From positions 1 through 6,630 of the forward strand of contig JANRAT010000124.1 in assembly GCA_030727885.1 (NCBI GenBank): 6,630 bases of DNA. Direction: 5' to 3'. Shown here in pieces: positions 6,492 through 6,630 of the stretch (the first letter of the stretch is position 1; each line of letters opens with the position of its first letter). The stretch comes from Rhodospirillales bacterium. Its GTDB lineage: Bacteria; Pseudomonadota; Alphaproteobacteria; Rhodospirillales; Casp-alpha2. The translations under genes were made by a program, and so were the position numbers. The notes under the pieces are model-generated. The model did no database searches and was not told the origin of the DNA. It was given only the letters and a program-made list of their open reading frames with translations.

Positions 6492-6500
6492 GGGGTTTTT

Positions 6501-6523
6501 AAAAAGCGGCCAAATGCAAGGCC
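6501..6523 (-). terminator. weak terminator-like hairpin after tRNA-His
   Basis: Read on the - strand, GGCC (6523-6520), an 8-base loop and GGCC (6511-6508) form a 4-pair stem, followed by GC and five Ts (6505-6501). The stem could be extended by two A-T pairs if the GC is bulged. It lies 54 bases beyond the tRNA 3' end and just before the kamA promoter, a sensible place to end the tRNA transcript. The short stem makes it weak. Confidence 0.35.
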
Positions 6524-6576
6524 TTCGGGCTACCAAAACTTGCCTGACTCAGTAATCTTTGAAAAATTTTGAGGGA

Positions 6577-6630
6577 TGGGGTGGCTGATGGGATTCGAAC
6601 CCACGACCCTCGGCACCACAAGCCGATGCT
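6577..6630 (-). tRNA. tRNA-His (GTG anticodon), 5' part beyond the window
   Basis: The visible part runs from about tRNA position 23 to the 3' end. The anticodon stem TCGGC/GCCGA encloses the loop TTGTGGT, with anticodon GTG at 6619-6617, which reads histidine codons. A 5-base variable region (GGGTC) follows. The T arm GTGGG-TTCGAAT-CCCAT has one G-U pair at its base. Then come the 3' acceptor strand CAGCCAC, discriminator C at 6580 and a genome-encoded CCA (6579-6577). C73 is the histidine-tRNA hallmark, and it should pair with an extra G-1 in the missing 5' part. The gene is on the same strand as the kamA operon and upstream of it. Confidence 0.95.

Overview
The window looks like chromosomal DNA of an alphaproteobacterium. 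Three of its families, DUF2336, DUF1134/EipA and the alphaproteobacterial-type PAS_5 domain, are typical of that class, and the gene ends are compact. A marine or aquatic Rhodospirillales-like host is a reasonable guess, but the sequence does not fix the genus.

Left part, + strand (1-2447): the 3' portion of a DUF2336 helical-repeat gene runs in from the left edge. One base after it comes a secreted DUF1134 (EipA-like) envelope protein. After a 58-base gap holding an imperfect inverted repeat comes a stand-alone PAS_5-domain protein that starts at GTG. These look like housekeeping, envelope and sensory genes.

Right part, - strand (6386 down to 2459): a tightly packed three-gene operon whose genes overlap by 4 bases and 1 base. 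In transcription order they are a KamA-type radical-SAM/PLP lysine 2,3-aminomutase, a D-Ala-D-Ala-ligase-like ATP-grasp ligase, and a second, divergent ATP-grasp domain fused to a C-terminal GNAT acetyltransferase. The aminomutase keeps both aspartates that hold the lysine side-chain amine in the clostridial enzyme, so L-lysine to beta-lysine is the likely first step. The two ligase-type proteins lack the N-terminal substrate motif of true cell-wall Ddl. The simplest reading is a small pathway that makes beta-lysine, couples it by ATP-dependent amide bond formation and acetylates it. The product could be an osmolyte, a small peptide metabolite or a modified amino acid, and is not determined here. 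This operon is the most interesting object in the window.

The operon ends 11 bases from the end of the PAS gene, in convergent orientation, with no clear terminator between them. Upstream, a 190-base gene-free stretch (6387-6576) holds a candidate promoter and a 5' leader with a possible hairpin. It also holds a weak terminator-like structure for the next gene, a tRNA-His(GTG) on the - strand whose 5' end lies outside the window. There is no gene-free stretch longer than 300 bases. I saw no insertion sequence, CRISPR array or phage gene.
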